61,679 nucleotides of DNA, taken from assembly GCA_937928735.1 (NCBI GenBank), contig CALFVF010000028.1, forward strand, positions 1-61,679, read 5' to 3'. The position numbers were made by a program, and so were the translations under genes. Numbering within the stretch: position 1 is the stretch's first letter; each line of letters starts with the position of its first letter. The stretch is from an uncultured Verrucomicrobiales bacterium (GTDB lineage Bacteria; Verrucomicrobiota; Verrucomicrobiia; Verrucomicrobiales; Akkermansiaceae). Shown piece by piece: positions 1 through 8,193 of this stretch. The notes below the pieces were generated by a model, which worked only from the letters and a program-made list of their open reading frames with translations, was not told the origin of the DNA and searched no databases.

Positions 1-461
1 TCCCCCCCCACTTTCACATTCTCTGCAAGAACAGCCCCCGCACCAATCACAGTACCTTCCCCAATCACGCAGCCCGACTCCACAATGGCTCCTGCTCGCA
101 CAGTCACCTTTGTCCGATCAAGAACAACATCATCCGCCACGTAAGCTGCGGGGTGCACCCCTATTGACTCACCACGAGAGCGTTGTGAAAACTGTTTAAT
201 AATCTCTCCGAAACTAAAACTAGGGTTATCCACCTCAATCAATGCCACATCACTAGGGCGCTCATTGAGCTGCAGAGGCACGAGAACAACACCAGCCTTA
301 GTCTCTAGAAAATCTGAGATGTACTTTTCGTTTCCTAAAAAAGAAATATCACTCTCCCCAGCATCATCTAGGGCCGCAATAGCGCTAAATTCTGACTGTG
401 ACCCCTCCTGAATCAAAGCCCCTTGAGTTAACTCAACTAATTCTGCTAGTGTCAATTTCAC
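1..461 (-). CDS. lpxD: UDP-3-O-acylglucosamine N-acyltransferase, 5' part (runs off the window)
   Basis: Reverse translation from a GTG at 459-461 gives about 153 residues running off the left edge. The N-terminal half is the small uridine-binding domain of LpxD (LAELVELTQG, then an SDISFLGNEKY segment near residue 40). From about residue 105 the left-handed beta-helix begins, with hexapeptide repeats such as VTVRAGAIVESGCVIGEGTV. LpxD transfers the R-3-hydroxyacyl chain to UDP-3-O-acylglucosamine in lipid A synthesis, so the cell has a Gram-negative outer membrane. The only in-frame start nearby is this GTG, behind a weak AAGG. The gene diverges from the thioredoxin gene on the other strand. 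Catalytic His lies outside the window. Confidence 0.9.
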   Translation of the reverse strand, partial: MKLTLAELVELTQGALIQEGSQSEFSAIAALDDAGESDISFLGNEKYISDFLETKAGVVLVPLQLNERPSDVALIEVDNPSFSFGEIIKQFSQRSRGESIGVHPAAYVADDVVLDRTKVTVRAGAIVESGCVIGEGTVIGAGAVLAENVKVGG

Positions 462-715
462 GCCTTTTTCTGCACCATTGCTAGCGACTTGTCATCTCAA
501 ATCTATCTCACTAGAGCTCTTCATAGAGATTCCAATAAAGAACCTCCTCAAGTACCCAGATAGAGTCTCACAAAAGCTCACGCAAAGGAGCTCCTAACTG
601 GTCTAAATAGACAAGCCGCTACCTGCCCCAAATCGTCGGAAAACATCACAAATCGCCAACAAGAAGTTGCATTTTTATCCAAGCAGTCCCTAATGCTTTG
701 AGTCCATTTTATACT

Positions 716-1663
716 ATGAAATTTTATGCAACCACAACCTTAGTACTCAGCGCCAGCGCTCAGTTTCTTTACGCTCAGAATCTCACGGAAGTTCTCGAAC
801 CATTTCGGTCACGCCAAGAGGTCATACAAGCTGAAATGCAGGAAGCCATGAAGCCCTTTGAGCACAGAGTCTCAGCTCTTGCTCAAGAGCAAGTCAAAGC
901 CGTGAGTCAATACATCACTGAGCAAACTGCTGCCACAGACCGTCTGGATGCGATTCGCCAGCTCAACCAGCTGACCCAAATCGCCAAACAGCCCGATCAG
1001 ATGAAGCCACACTACACCTTATGGCTCGAGCTATTAGAAAAAGAAGCGGAGGTAGACCCTAGAGAACTTGCCTTTGTTGGAGAGCAAGCTGTCTTAGAGA
1101 TCAAAAACACTCAGGGGAAAGAAGCCGCCAACAAGGCACTTGGCACAAAAATCAAACCTATTATCGAGGCCAAATCTCCCCAATATGGCGCCCAGATCCT
1201 CGCTCAAATCGAAGGCAGCATCGGCGCGCCTTCTGTCGGTGAGACAATCAGCCTGTCCTTCACCTCCATGAATGGTAAAGAGATCAAACTCTCTGACTAC
1301 ACAGGTAAAGTCGTTCTCATTGATTTCTGGGCGACATGGTGTGGCCCCTGTGTCGCTGAACTACCAAACCTCAAACAAGCCTATGAGACATACCACGAGC
1401 AAGGTTTTGAGATTCTAGGCATCTCACTGGATGGTGGAGAAGGGCCTGCTGAGGCCACCAAAAGTACAGTTGAGGCCTTCATCAAAAAACACGGTATTAC
1501 TTGGGAGAATAAACTCTCCGCCAAAGGCTGGCAGGAAGAACTCGCCGCCGAATTTAAGGTCACAGGGATCCCAGCTACTTTCTTAATTGGGAAAGACGGG
1601 AAAATTGCAGCGACCAATCTCCGAGGCCCTGCACTAGAAGAGGCGATTAAAAAAGAACTCTAA
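716..1663 (+). CDS. Secreted TlpA/ResA-like thioredoxin-fold protein
   Basis: A 315-residue protein. I take the ATG at 716 rather than the TTG at 698 because it opens directly into a signal peptide (MKFYATTTLVLS...FLYA). Residues 25-170 are a helical, Glu/Gln-rich region with no family I recognise. Residues about 175-315 form a redoxin/TlpA domain with the active-site motif WCGPC (Cys209 and Cys212), a KVVLIDFWATW strand before it and the cis-Pro loop GIPATFLIG. The family reduces disulfides in periplasmic proteins, often during cytochrome c maturation or envelope protein folding. A possible TTGCAT/CTAATG promoter with 17-nt spacing lies at 667-695. The substrate is unknown. Confidence 0.85.
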   Translation: MKFYATTTLVLSASAQFLYAQNLTEVLEPFRSRQEVIQAEMQEAMKPFEHRVSALAQEQVKAVSQYITEQTAATDRLDAIRQLNQLTQIAKQPDQMKPHYTLWLELLEKEAEVDPRELAFVGEQAVLEIKNTQGKEAANKALGTKIKPIIEAKSPQYGAQILAQIEGSIGAPSVGETISLSFTSMNGKEIKLSDYTGKVVLIDFWATWCGPCVAELPNLKQAYETYHEQGFEILGISLDGGEGPAEATKSTVEAFIKKHGITWENKLSAKGWQEELAAEFKVTGIPATFLIGKDGKIAATNLRGPALEEAIKKEL

Positions 1664-1679
1664 GTGATGTAGGTAAAAT

Positions 1680-1697
1680 GGGAGAGATGATTCTCCC
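1680..1697 (-). terminator. Weak hairpin between convergent genes
   Basis: The inverted repeat GGGAGA-N6-TCTCCC lies between the rightward thioredoxin gene and the leftward yraN. Read on the minus strand it is followed by ATTTTACC, a poor T-tract. It may be the end of the nusA-to-yraN transcript, but the T-run is weak. Confidence 0.35.
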
Positions 1698-1746
1698 GTG
1701 CTTCTAAAAAAGACAACACGCGATAACATACTCAAGGCCGTGCGAT

Positions 1747-2193
1747 CTAAAAGGCCTCTTTCACGAGAGTCAAATCGGGTCGCGCGCCTTCTTCTAAAAT
1801 CACTTCCACAACATCAAAGCGCCAAGGCATATCACTGCGGCCAAGTAGGCGCAGCCATGCGCGCGCTCCGCGCTCTATGAGTTCTTGTTTCTCTTTACCC
1901 ACAGCATCTAGTGGGCGCCCCTTGCCGCGTCTTCTTCGAGTCTTGACCTCAATAAACACAAGAACCTCCCCTTCTCGAGCGACAATATCAAGCTCGCCAC
2001 CCTTTGGCCCTCGATAATTTCGATAAAGTACTTTTAATCCCAGAGAGCGGAGATAGACGACTGCCATCCGCTCACCTAAATCACCGAGCTCAAGATGGCT
2101 TAACTGGCGCACAGAATCACTGGCTCGCAGCGGCCGGCGCAACATTGGATGATGACGATAGAGCCACCTGTATATTCTAGCGCTTGAGAACAT
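1747..2193 (-). CDS. YraN/UPF0102 family putative nuclease
   Basis: A 148-residue protein of the UPF0102 (YraN) family, which has the fold of Holliday-junction resolvase-like endonucleases. The family motif is clear: LGDLGERMAVVYLRSLGLKVL (residues about 37-56), then GELDIVA (Glu67, Asp69) and VFIEVKTR (Glu82, Lys84), which together form the PD-(D/E)XK-type site. Biochemical activity of the family is poorly established. The first about 30 residues are an extra basic N-terminal extension. The start overlaps the end of the PAP2 gene by 17 nt, so the two are translated from one leftward message. Confidence 0.85.
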   Translation of the reverse strand: MFSSARIYRWLYRHHPMLRRPLRASDSVRQLSHLELGDLGERMAVVYLRSLGLKVLYRNYRGPKGGELDIVAREGEVLVFIEVKTRRRRGKGRPLDAVGKEKQELIERGARAWLRLLGRSDMPWRFDVVEVILEEGARPDLTLVKEAF

Positions 2194-2815
2194 AAGGCTT
2201 CAGCGCAAATCGACTCGAAGCCCACCAGCATAGACAAGCCAAGACACCACCAGTGATCAGATCCACGGCCAAATGCTGGCGCAGAGCAATAGTTGACCAG
2301 AGGATCCCCAGAACCCAAAGCCAGATCAACCCACGGAAGAGCACACTCCCATGCCGCCACAGAGCTAAGCCTGCCACCACGGAGAGTGACGCATGCAGGG
2401 AGGGAGCAGCATTCACAGGCGCATCAAAGCCCACCATCGCATTATAGAGCCAGTGATCACTACCACTCACTTCTTCTCGAGACACGCCAGTAGGGTAGAG
2501 TAAATAGCAGGCATGTGAGACCATTGCTGTCCACCCCACAGTACTTAGATAGCGTAAGTACTCTCTCTTTTGCGTCTTGAGCCCGGCTAGAATAAGAAGA
2601 CCGTAAAAAGAAATATAGAGCCAAATAGAGGAAAAGTTCACAGGGATCGCGCGCTCAAACCAGCTAAACTTCAGCCAATGAATCTCCCCGAGATCACCAC
2701 GCATCGTGGCTTTCTGAATCAATGCATAAGGAGCAAGCACCCAGATGACGAGCAAACTACCCGAACAGGCACGCCTCCAAAAAGAATCTGAGATTTCATC
2801 AACCTGCTCACCCAT
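2177..2815 (-). CDS. PAP2-superfamily membrane phosphatase/phosphotransferase
   Basis: A 212-residue polytopic membrane protein with about six hydrophobic segments. It carries the PAP2 signature: NAAPSLHAS (His141) and LRQHLAVD (Arg179, His181, Asp185), spaced as in type 2 phosphatidic acid phosphatases and the Aur1/Ipt1-like inositol phosphotransferases. The reaction would be dephosphorylation or phospho-headgroup transfer on a lipid at the outer face of the inner membrane. The substrate cannot be read from sequence. It lies in the leftward nusA operon, 10 nt after the DUF3592 gene, and overlaps yraN. Confidence 0.8.
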   Translation of the reverse strand: MGEQVDEISDSFWRRACSGSLLVIWVLAPYALIQKATMRGDLGEIHWLKFSWFERAIPVNFSSIWLYISFYGLLILAGLKTQKREYLRYLSTVGWTAMVSHACYLLYPTGVSREEVSGSDHWLYNAMVGFDAPVNAAPSLHASLSVVAGLALWRHGSVLFRGLIWLWVLGILWSTIALRQHLAVDLITGGVLACLCWWASSRFALKPYVLKR

Positions 2816-2825
2816 TAGCCTCTGT

Positions 2826-3347
2826 TCATTCGTTTTGCTGAACCAGTTCTTTAGAAAAGAACGATCTCACAGCTCCCACCATAATACCGATACCGCCAAT
2901 CGAAAACAACGCAGGAAACCAGATACTATAGCCAGAAGCTCTCGTATCATGCTCTAAAATTGCCACTTCTGGTAAATTGGGATTTACAAAACACTCCACC
3001 TCGTCCCCCTTCGTGAACTTCGCGGTGAGTTCATCCGCTTCCTTTTTCTTCTGCGTCCATTTCGCGCCTCGTGGTTTGTGCAGTGAGCTCGTGTATACCT
3101 CACCTTCGTACTTGTACTCGTAGCTCACCACCCAGCGGTACCGAGCACTATCACCTAACAATTGGTATTCTTCTAGGCGTGAATCTAATATTTTTGCAGG
3201 CGTTTGCTGCCAAGTCCTCGTTTCATTTGCCTTCTTAAAGCCAGCCCAGAGTAACCAGCAGAAACCAGCGCCTAGAAACATCAGAAATAACCCCATCACA
3301 AAGAGGTAAACCGCTCCTCCACGACTTGCTCTCGGTGACTCAGACAT
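2826..3347 (-). CDS. DUF3592 membrane protein
   Basis: A 173-residue protein with one transmembrane helix near residues 13-35 and a second near 140-162. Between them is a roughly 90-residue extracytoplasmic beta-rich segment containing RYRWVVSYEYKYEGEVYTSS and KGDEVECFVNPNLPEVAIL. This layout and the YEY...G..Y...N...P.. pattern fit DUF3592. Function is unknown. The gene lies 26 nt downstream of rbfA on the same strand and probably rides on the nusA operon transcript. Confidence 0.7.
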   Translation of the reverse strand: MSESPRASRGGAVYLFVMGLFLMFLGAGFCWLLWAGFKKANETRTWQQTPAKILDSRLEEYQLLGDSARYRWVVSYEYKYEGEVYTSSLHKPRGAKWTQKKKEADELTAKFTKGDEVECFVNPNLPEVAILEHDTRASGYSIWFPALFSIGGIGIMVGAVRSFFSKELVQQNE

Positions 3348-3373
3348 AGGATACTCTCTTAACTCAACTCTCC

Positions 3374-3760
3374 TTAAGTATCAGAATTTTCTCCATTCTC
3401 GGAGACTTCTTGGTTAGGCTCAGCCTTTGGTAGCTGATCCACCTCATCGAGCAGGTGGATCATATCCACACCTCGTTCCGCCGAGGCGTCTAGGCGAAAA
3501 TCGAGTACAGGTGTCACCCTGATCGTCAGTCGCTTCGAGATATGTTGCTGCACAATAGCTCTCTTCTTATTAAGCTTTTCCAGTATAGATTTCGAGTGCC
3601 CACCAAGGACACTCACAAAGACCTTCGCCTCTCTGAAATCTTGAGTGATCTCTGCCCCAGTGATAGTCACAAGGGCATTAGGAAATTCAAACTCACGCTG
3701 CACTACAGAGCCTATTTCTCTGCGCAAGAGCTCATTAATTCTATCGAGTCTCTGAGACAA
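3374..3760 (-). CDS. rbfA: Ribosome-binding factor A
   Basis: A 128-residue protein matching RbfA over its length: SQRLDRINELLRREI at the N-terminus, then the KH-like core with VTITGAEITQDFREAKVFVSVL and RVTPVLDFRLDASAERG. RbfA binds the 30S subunit near 16S helix 1 and helps late maturation of the 5' end. An acidic tail (NQEVSENGENSDT) follows the core. The start lies 8 nt after the infB stop, the classical nusA-infB-rbfA order. Confidence 0.93.
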   Translation of the reverse strand: MSQRLDRINELLRREIGSVVQREFEFPNALVTITGAEITQDFREAKVFVSVLGGHSKSILEKLNKKRAIVQQHISKRLTIRVTPVLDFRLDASAERGVDMIHLLDEVDQLPKAEPNQEVSENGENSDT

Positions 3761-3768
3761 AATACTGT

Positions 3769-5928
3769 TTAGAGAGTTTGTTCAATTTTTTCGAGATTGT
3801 AGCACTCAATGATATCACCTTCTTCGTAGTCATTGAAATCACCAAGGCGAATACCACACTCGATACCTTGCTTCACCTCTTGCACCTCATCATCGAAGCG
3901 GCGCAGTGTGGACATCTTACCATCAAAGACAGGGACACCATCACGGATCACACGAGCGTGTGCCTTACGAGTCACTTTACCATCCTTAATCAAGCAGCCA
4001 GCCGCCTTGCCTTTGTAGACTTTAAAGACCTGCTTCACCTCGGCGTGACCAATGATCGATTCGCGAGTTTCAGGCTCTAAGAGTCCTAACATACTCTCAC
4101 GCACCGTATCTAGCAGCTCATAGACAATCGAGTAGAGCTTAATCTGCACACCCTCTGCTTTCGCAGCGCGCACAGCCTTAGCTTCTACCTTCGTGTTAAA
4201 GCCCATGACAATCGCATCCGACGAGCTCGCTAAGAGAATATCACTCTCTGTAATCGCACCTGCCGCGGAGTGGAGTAGCTTAGACTCGACTTTATCAGAC
4301 TCGATTTCAGCAATTGCATTGGTAATTGCACCTACAGAGCCCTGGACATCTGTTTTAAGAACGAGTCGAAGTACAGCCTTGTGATCCACTTCTGTGACTT
4401 GTGAGAGCAAGTCCTCAATTCTTGTCTTCTTCGGAGACGCTAAGCGACTCTGGCGCAGTTCTGTCTGGCGCTCTTCTGAGAGCTTCTTGGCAGCGCGCTC
4501 ATTCTTCATTTCTACGAGTTCATCACCCACATTAGGTAATTCCGCAAAACCAAGAACCTCCACTGGTGACCCAGGGCCCGCTTCTGTAATCTGATTCCCC
4601 CAGTCATCGAGCATCGACTTCACCTTACCAGCGAATGGTCCACAGATAAATGGTTGGCCTTTTTTCAGAGTTCCTGCCTCCACAATCACAGATGCTGTCG
4701 CACCCTTACCGGCTTGTACACGTGCTTCAATAATCTTGGCACGGGCATTGGCTTTTGGATTGGCTTTGAGCTCAAGAACTTCAGCTTGGAGCGCCATGAG
4801 TTCGAGTAGTTCATCCATGCCCTGACCAGTAACCGCAGACACCTCAATACACTCGACCTCACCACCGAAGTCGACAGGCACAAGCTCATGCTCCATGAGT
4901 TGAGTCTTCACCCGCATTGGGTCAGCCCCTTCTTTGTCACACTTGTTAATGGCGACAATGATCGTCTTACCCGCGGCCTTCGCATGGGAAATGGCTTCTT
5001 TGGTCTGAGGCATGATGCCATCATCCGCAGCTACGACCAGTACCACGATATCTGTGATATCTGCACCACGCGCACGCATCGCAGAGAAGACAGAGTGACC
5101 AGGAGTATCTAGGAAAGTGATCGGTCTCCCCTGCTCATCGCGCACTAAGTAAGCGCCAATGTGCTGGGTAATACCACCGGCTTCCCCATTCGCCACACGC
5201 GCTTTTCTGAGGAAATCAAGTAGAGAGGTTTTACCGTGATCTACATGCCCCATAAAGGTGATAATCGGAGGTCGGAGCTCTAATTTATCACTTGGTTCAT
5301 TGACCTCTGGCTCTGGCTCTTTAAGAACCTTCACCTCTTTGTGTACACCAGCACCTTTTTCACGTTTCTCACGCTCAAATTTAAACCCGTGAGTTTCGCA
5401 GAGCTTTTCAGCAATCTCAGGCTCAATGGCCTGAGTTGGCGCTACAAAGACCTCTAGTTTGATGAGATCCGCCATGAGCTGGAAGGGCTTCAGCCCCATC
5501 GCCTCGGCGAGGTCTGCTACAATGATCGGCGGCTTCAGACTAATGAGCTTATCATCACTTACCTCTACAGAAGATCCAGTTATTGGTGCCTCAGTCTCGG
5601 TATTGGTACTGGCTGACTCACTATTGACAGGCTCTGTCTTGGCTGGTGCAGCCTTGGTGGTAAGTTCAGGCTCCCCATGGCTGTTGAGCTTACTGATTTT
5701 TGGCAGAACAGCACTTTTTGCGACAGCTTGTTTCTTGATACCAGAGGTCTTCTTCTTGCCGTCTTCAGAGAAAATATCAAGCGCCTCCTTCTTCTGTTTA
5801 TCCACCGAGAGAGGTGCTTCCGCTGCCTTTATGCGGCGCTTTTCACGGCGCGAAGGCTTTTTGGAATCATCGAGAAGATCGAGAACCTGCTTTTTCTTTG
5901 GAGTATTGCTTTCTTTATTATCAGCCAT
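3769..5928 (-). CDS. infB: Translation initiation factor IF-2
   Basis: A 719-residue protein. Residues 1-130 are a charged, low-complexity N-terminal arm (Lys, Ala, Ser, Thr). A short IF2_N domain (KPFQLMADLIKLEVF) precedes the GTPase domain, whose P-loop GHVDHGKT lies near residue 226, followed by DTPGHSVF and NKCD. C-terminal beta-barrel and IF2 domains follow (QGSVGAITNAI, GHAEVKQVF). It delivers fMet-tRNA to the 30S subunit and drives subunit joining. It sits between nusA and rbfA on the leftward operon. Confidence 0.96.
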   Translation of the reverse strand: MADNKESNTPKKKQVLDLLDDSKKPSRREKRRIKAAEAPLSVDKQKKEALDIFSEDGKKKTSGIKKQAVAKSAVLPKISKLNSHGEPELTTKAAPAKTEPVNSESASTNTETEAPITGSSVEVSDDKLISLKPPIIVADLAEAMGLKPFQLMADLIKLEVFVAPTQAIEPEIAEKLCETHGFKFEREKREKGAGVHKEVKVLKEPEPEVNEPSDKLELRPPIITFMGHVDHGKTSLLDFLRKARVANGEAGGITQHIGAYLVRDEQGRPITFLDTPGHSVFSAMRARGADITDIVVLVVAADDGIMPQTKEAISHAKAAGKTIIVAINKCDKEGADPMRVKTQLMEHELVPVDFGGEVECIEVSAVTGQGMDELLELMALQAEVLELKANPKANARAKIIEARVQAGKGATASVIVEAGTLKKGQPFICGPFAGKVKSMLDDWGNQITEAGPGSPVEVLGFAELPNVGDELVEMKNERAAKKLSEERQTELRQSRLASPKKTRIEDLLSQVTEVDHKAVLRLVLKTDVQGSVGAITNAIAEIESDKVESKLLHSAAGAITESDILLASSSDAIVMGFNTKVEAKAVRAAKAEGVQIKLYSIVYELLDTVRESMLGLLEPETRESIIGHAEVKQVFKVYKGKAAGCLIKDGKVTRKAHARVIRDGVPVFDGKMSTLRRFDDEVQEVKQGIECGIRLGDFNDYEEGDIIECYNLEKIEQTL

Positions 5929-5984
5929 GTAGTGGGCTTAGAGTATAGATTATATGTCGGGAGGGACGCGTCAAAGGGCATTTC

Positions 5985-7247
5985 TTACGCCTCTTGTTTG
6001 GCTCGAATTGTATCGAGAATATCTTGAGCTTCTTGCTCGGAAACTTCAATTGCTGAGGCTATGTATTCGGCAGGCATCTGTAGAACCATCTCTGCATTCA
6101 CACCACCTGCACGGAATAAGCGTCCAGCGATGTCATCAGAAACTCCAAGTGCAGAGGCGAGTTCACCCGCTGCATCTGAGACCTTAGCCTCAAACTGCTC
6201 GTGCTGGCTGTCATCCTTACGAACTTGCACATCCCAGCCAATTAAGCGAGAGGTTAATCTGGCATTCTGGCCACGGCGGCCAATCGCTTTACTGAGCTCT
6301 TCTTCATCCACTGTGACGTGAATGACTTTATTTTCCTCATCGAGGGTCACTGAGCGCAGTGTCGCTGGCTTAAGAGCTTCATGGACAAAGACCGCTGGAT
6401 CATCATCCCAAGGAATAATATCCACCTTCTCGTTATTGAGCTCACGCACGATGTTTTTCACACGTGCTCCGCGCAGACCCACACAGGCACCTACCGGATC
6501 CACATTGTCATCGGCACTGAGGACAGCGACCTTGGTACGGTAGCCAGCCTCTCTGGCCACACCTTTAAGTTCTACAGTGCGATCTGCGATTTCTGTCACC
6601 TCCGCCTCGAAGAGACGGCGCACGAAATTAGGATGGCTACGAGAGAGTACAATCTCAGGGCCACGCTGCTCATTCTCCACAGCGACGACATAAGCACGAA
6701 TTCGGTCTCCTATGTTATAGTCCTCAGTCTGCACACGCTCACGAGAACTCATACGACCCTCGAACTTACCGAGATCTACCCAGACATCACTCTTCTCAAA
6801 GCGGCGCACGGTTCCACTGACGATATCACCAGCTCTGTCCTTAAATTCCTCATAGATCATCTCCTTCTCCGCTTGGCGAAGCCTCTGCATCATCGTCTGC
6901 TTCGCTGTCTGCACGGCGATGCGCCCGAAATTCTTCGGAGTGACATTCATCTCCACTGTGTCACCAAGCTCAGGATTTTCCTTCACTTTGGTGGCAAGCT
7001 TCATCGGCACTTCATTCCACTGATCCACGTAGTCATCATCGGCCACGACAGAAAGTGTGGCAAAAATACGAGTATCTCCCTTCTTCGTGTCGATCTCAGC
7101 ACGTAGCTCTTCTATCTTTTCAGCTCCTGGCACCATTTTGCGGTACGCAGATAAGAAGGCATACTCGAGTGCCGCTTGAACACGCTCGCGGTCAATAGCT
7201 TTTTCTCTTTCGTAAAAATCAATAAGAGCGACGATATCGTTAGTCAT
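5985..7247 (-). CDS. nusA: Transcription termination/antitermination factor NusA
   Basis: A 420-residue protein with the NusA N-terminal RNA-polymerase-binding domain (residues 1-125), an S1 domain (about 130-200, DIVSGTVRRFEKSDVWVDLG), two KH domains (about 225-345, GACVGLRGARVKNIVREL and AIGRRGQNARLTSRLIGW), and a short C-terminal helix-hairpin-helix stretch to residue 420. It binds RNA polymerase and nascent RNA and controls pausing and termination. rimP, the usual upstream partner, is absent: the gene starts the operon after an untranslated leader that holds a terminator-like hairpin at 7302-7321. Confidence 0.95.
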   Translation of the reverse strand: MTNDIVALIDFYEREKAIDRERVQAALEYAFLSAYRKMVPGAEKIEELRAEIDTKKGDTRIFATLSVVADDDYVDQWNEVPMKLATKVKENPELGDTVEMNVTPKNFGRIAVQTAKQTMMQRLRQAEKEMIYEEFKDRAGDIVSGTVRRFEKSDVWVDLGKFEGRMSSRERVQTEDYNIGDRIRAYVVAVENEQRGPEIVLSRSHPNFVRRLFEAEVTEIADRTVELKGVAREAGYRTKVAVLSADDNVDPVGACVGLRGARVKNIVRELNNEKVDIIPWDDDPAVFVHEALKPATLRSVTLDEENKVIHVTVDEEELSKAIGRRGQNARLTSRLIGWDVQVRKDDSQHEQFEAKVSDAAGELASALGVSDDIAGRLFRAGGVNAEMVLQMPAEYIASAIEVSEQEAQDILDTIRAKQEA

Positions 7248-7301
7248 AATCTCAATTCAGCAGGTAAAATCTCTCCAACCTCCTTGCCTTGATACACAAA
7301 A

Positions 7302-7321
7302 GAGTGGGTATTCACCCACTC
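7302..7321 (-). terminator. Terminator-like hairpin in the nusA leader (candidate attenuator)
   Basis: A perfect 8-bp inverted repeat, GAGTGGGT-N4-ACCCACTC. On the minus strand it is followed by TTTTGTGT, an interrupted U-tract. It ends about 55 nt upstream of the nusA start codon, with no leftward gene upstream for it to terminate. An imperfect U-tract is typical of terminators that need NusA, so feedback control of nusA by its own product is a reasonable inference. Confidence 0.55.
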
Positions 7322-7494
7322 CCTGCCAAGTGCTAGAAGTTGCTGGTGGGGTGATAAAGGAGAGTATTTCGCAATGCAAGAACAAACCCAGACTAGTCAC
7401 TAGAAAATAATGACTTCCCGAATTCCGACCTTCAGCCAACGTCCACTGTAATTACTGTTGAAGATAGCACCTTCTTGTGCGCAGTGTTTCTTCT

Positions 7495-7953
7495 ATGGAT
7501 CAGGTCTATGAACATTTAATCGTGCGTTGCAAAGAATCAGGCCTGCGCCGCACAAAACCACTCGAGTTCCTACTCCAGGTCATGAGTCAAGAAAATCGCC
7601 CCATGACTCTGGCAGACCTCGCTGAGCACCCTGTGCTCGCAAGTAACTGCGATAAGGCCACAGTGTTTCGCCTCATCGGCCGCCTGACAGATAAGGGCAT
7701 TGTTCGCCGCCTCGGTCTCCATGAACGCGCCGCTTACTTCACCCTTCTCTTACCGGGTAGACACCAAGACTTCCTGATTTGTAGCTCCTGTGGAGATATC
7801 AAAGCTGTCAAAGCTCCTTGTCCTGTCCACCAACTGGAGCAGGAAATTGCCGAGCAGACAGGCTACAGCGGGCTCTATCATGAGCTTGAGTTCTTCGGCA
7901 CGTGCCCAAGTTGCCAACCACCTAGCGACACTAGACACTCTCTCTCCGCGTGA
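7495..7953 (+). CDS. Fur-family metal-responsive repressor with two CxxC zinc sites
   Basis: About 152 residues from the ATG at 7495; a GTG at 7477 would add six. The winged-helix domain covers residues about 10-85 (MTLADLAEH, DKATVFRLIGRLTDKGIVRRL). The dimerisation/metal domain has the His-rich strand, CSSCG, and a C-terminal CPSC, the two CxxC pairs that hold structural zinc in Fur, Zur and PerR. Whether it senses iron, zinc or peroxide cannot be told. It points at the Jet-like operon 240 bp downstream, but the gap makes co-transcription uncertain. A tight palindrome, GATTAG-N4-CTAATC, sits just after its stop codon (7952-7967). Confidence 0.88.
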   Translation: MDQVYEHLIVRCKESGLRRTKPLEFLLQVMSQENRPMTLADLAEHPVLASNCDKATVFRLIGRLTDKGIVRRLGLHERAAYFTLLLPGRHQDFLICSSCGDIKAVKAPCPVHQLEQEIAEQTGYSGLYHELEFFGTCPSCQPPSDTRHSLSA

Positions 7954-8193
7954 TTAGCAAGCTAATCCTCCCTGATGGTCTAACAAATACGCAGCTTTGT
8001 CATCCTCCTTTAATTATTAAGAAAGGTGAAACAATTCATCTCTCTACCTTTAGTTTTAAAAAATTGCTTACACAGAGGTGAACTTGAGTAAAATCGGGAC
8101 TGTTTTATAAAAAAATAACCAGCTCCCCAGCTTCCGTTATAAAACTTCACTTCATCTCTTCTCAAAGCTCCCCCCCTGACTACGCTCCACAGC

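Noticed and set aside
7257..7439. Leftward 60-aa frame upstream of nusA
   Set aside because: It contains the hairpin, has no family and does not look like rimP.
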